13,270 nucleotides of DNA, from contig CAZXLD010000076.1 in NCBI GenBank assembly GCA_964641965.1, forward strand, positions 1 to 13,270. The letters run 5' to 3'. The notes beneath the pieces were generated by a model. It had not been told where the DNA came from, searched no databases, and saw only the letters and a list, made by a program, of their open reading frames with translations. The DNA is from JAJDFU01 sp964641965. GTDB lineage: Bacteria > Bacteroidota > Bacteroidia > Chitinophagales > Saprospiraceae. The position numbers and the translations under genes were made by a program. This document shows, piece after piece, positions 12,889 to 13,270 of the stretch; the first letter of the stretch is position 1, and every line of letters starts with the position of its first letter.

Positions 12889-12967
12889 ATTTTGCAAGCA
12901 AATATATGTTATTACTTTCAAAAAGCAACTAATAGTAGATGACATATCTTGCATTTTGCAAGTAATT
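12889..12967. repeat. paired operator-like repeats around the promoter
   Basis: ATTTTGCAAGCAAAT (12889-12903) and ATTTTGCAAGTAATT (12953-12967) match at 12 of 15 positions and are 64 bases apart. The first overlaps the -7 box, the second lies upstream of the -33 box. The second forms a perfect 6-bp palindrome CTTGCA-TTT-TGCAAG (12948-12962); the first sits in TTTGCT-N11-AGCAAA (12880-12902). A dimeric regulator acting by looping is possible. Confidence 0.4.
12899..12928 (-). promoter_or_regulatory. Bacteroidota -33/-7 promoter of the SnoaL-like gene
   Basis: On the minus strand, a -7 box TATATTTG (12906-12899) matches TAnnTTTG exactly, and a -33 TTG (12928-12926) lies 19 bases upstream, which is the expected spacing. 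The start codon at 12867 follows 31 bases after the -7 box. Confidence 0.75.
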
Positions 12968-12982
12968 TAACCCTGAGATAAC

Positions 12983-13172
12983 ATGGAATCAGAAGGCAGA
13001 CAGCTATCGATTCCCACTGGAGAGCCTGGAAACATCAATGTTGTCAGTGGAGTTGGATTGATGAAGTGATAATAACCTAAAGAAAGTTCACCCAAATATT
13101 TTAAAAGGAGAACGGGTAGACTTACCACGACATGACAAAGAGGCTTTTGCAAGTGCTCTAGTCAGTGGTTAG
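12983..13172 (+). pseudogene. possible frameshifted remnant of an unknown gene
   Basis: ATG 12983 opens MESEGRQLSIPTGEPGNINVVSGVGLMK and stops at TGA 13067. Another frame open from 13065 to TAG 13170 then reads NNLKKVHPNILKGERVDLPRHDKEAFASALVSG. Both pieces have protein-like composition and lie end to end, which suggests one decayed gene interrupted by a frameshift near 13060. Neither piece is recognised, and the first could be chance. Confidence 0.25.
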
Positions 13173-13270
13173 TAACAAAACTGGATATAACAAATGATAA
13201 GCCCAATGATCAAACTGTAAGCTTCCCATTTAAGTAACCGTTTAAACTTGGAGTACTTCTGTTTCCGAAT
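13169..13270 (-). CDS. C-terminal end of a membrane protein, cut by the window edge
   Basis: On the minus strand, the 33 codons from 13270 to the stop at 13169-13171 read IRKQKYSKFKRLLKWEAYSL, then a hydrophobic segment IIGLIICYIQFCY. The basic stretch followed by a membrane helix is typical of a membrane protein's end. The stop overlaps the end of the plus-strand remnant. No family can be given from so short a piece. Confidence 0.45.
   Translation of the reverse strand: MRKQKYSKFKRLLKWEAYSLIIGLIICYIQFCY

Overview
The window looks like chromosomal DNA of a member of the Bacteroidota. The evidence is a secreted protein with a type IX secretion (T9SS) C-terminal sorting domain, a good match to the Bacteroidota -33/-7 promoter (TTG-N19-TAnnTTTG), A-rich leaders with little Shine-Dalgarno signal, and toxin-antitoxin (TA) variants typical of that phylum. 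Genus cannot be read from the sequence. No rRNA, tRNA, CRISPR array, transposase or integrase gene was seen.

Region 1 (1-4365) is a same-strand run of envelope and secreted proteins: a small membrane protein cut by the left edge, an exported protein of unknown function, a secreted alpha/beta hydrolase, a second lipoprotein-type alpha/beta hydrolase, and a T9SS-sorted beta-propeller-like protein. Spacing is tight (10-23 bp, with one gap of 93 bp), so most of it is probably one operon.

Region 2 (4366-7425) is the most interesting part. It is a short array of integron gene cassettes without a visible integrase, i.e. a CALIN-type cluster. Three complete attC sites of 61-62 bp (5964-6024, 6598-6658, 7364-7425), one half attC (5275-5311) and one longer attC-like palindrome (4366-4476) separate compact, co-oriented two-gene modules. 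These are higBA, a DUF4160/DUF2442 pair, a second DUF4160/DUF2442 pair, and an antitoxin/PIN-toxin pair. In two modules the toxin-like partner is broken by in-frame stops (DUF4160 at 5413; PIN at 7019 and 7115) while its partner is intact. A 123-bp element with 15-bp terminal inverted repeats sits between higA and the half attC and looks like a MITE.

Region 3 (7426-9333) follows the last attC. It holds a class II Fic AMP-transferase preceded by a tandem or palindromic repeat at its start, then an unrecognised ORF that looks truncated at its 5' end, then poorly supported sequence. No attC closes this part.

Region 4 (9334-11471) has a small unknown gene on the minus strand, then a two-gene operon: a DUF4198 protein with a very histidine-rich loop and a HupE/UreJ-like membrane protein, together a likely nickel or cobalt uptake pair.

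Region 5 (11472-13270) has decayed coding remnants (a DUF433 antitoxin pseudogene with one stop, a minus-strand C-terminal scrap, a frameshifted scrap near the right edge), an exported double SnoaL-like protein on the minus strand with a readable promoter and flanking operator-like repeats, and the C-terminal end of a minus-strand membrane protein running off the window.
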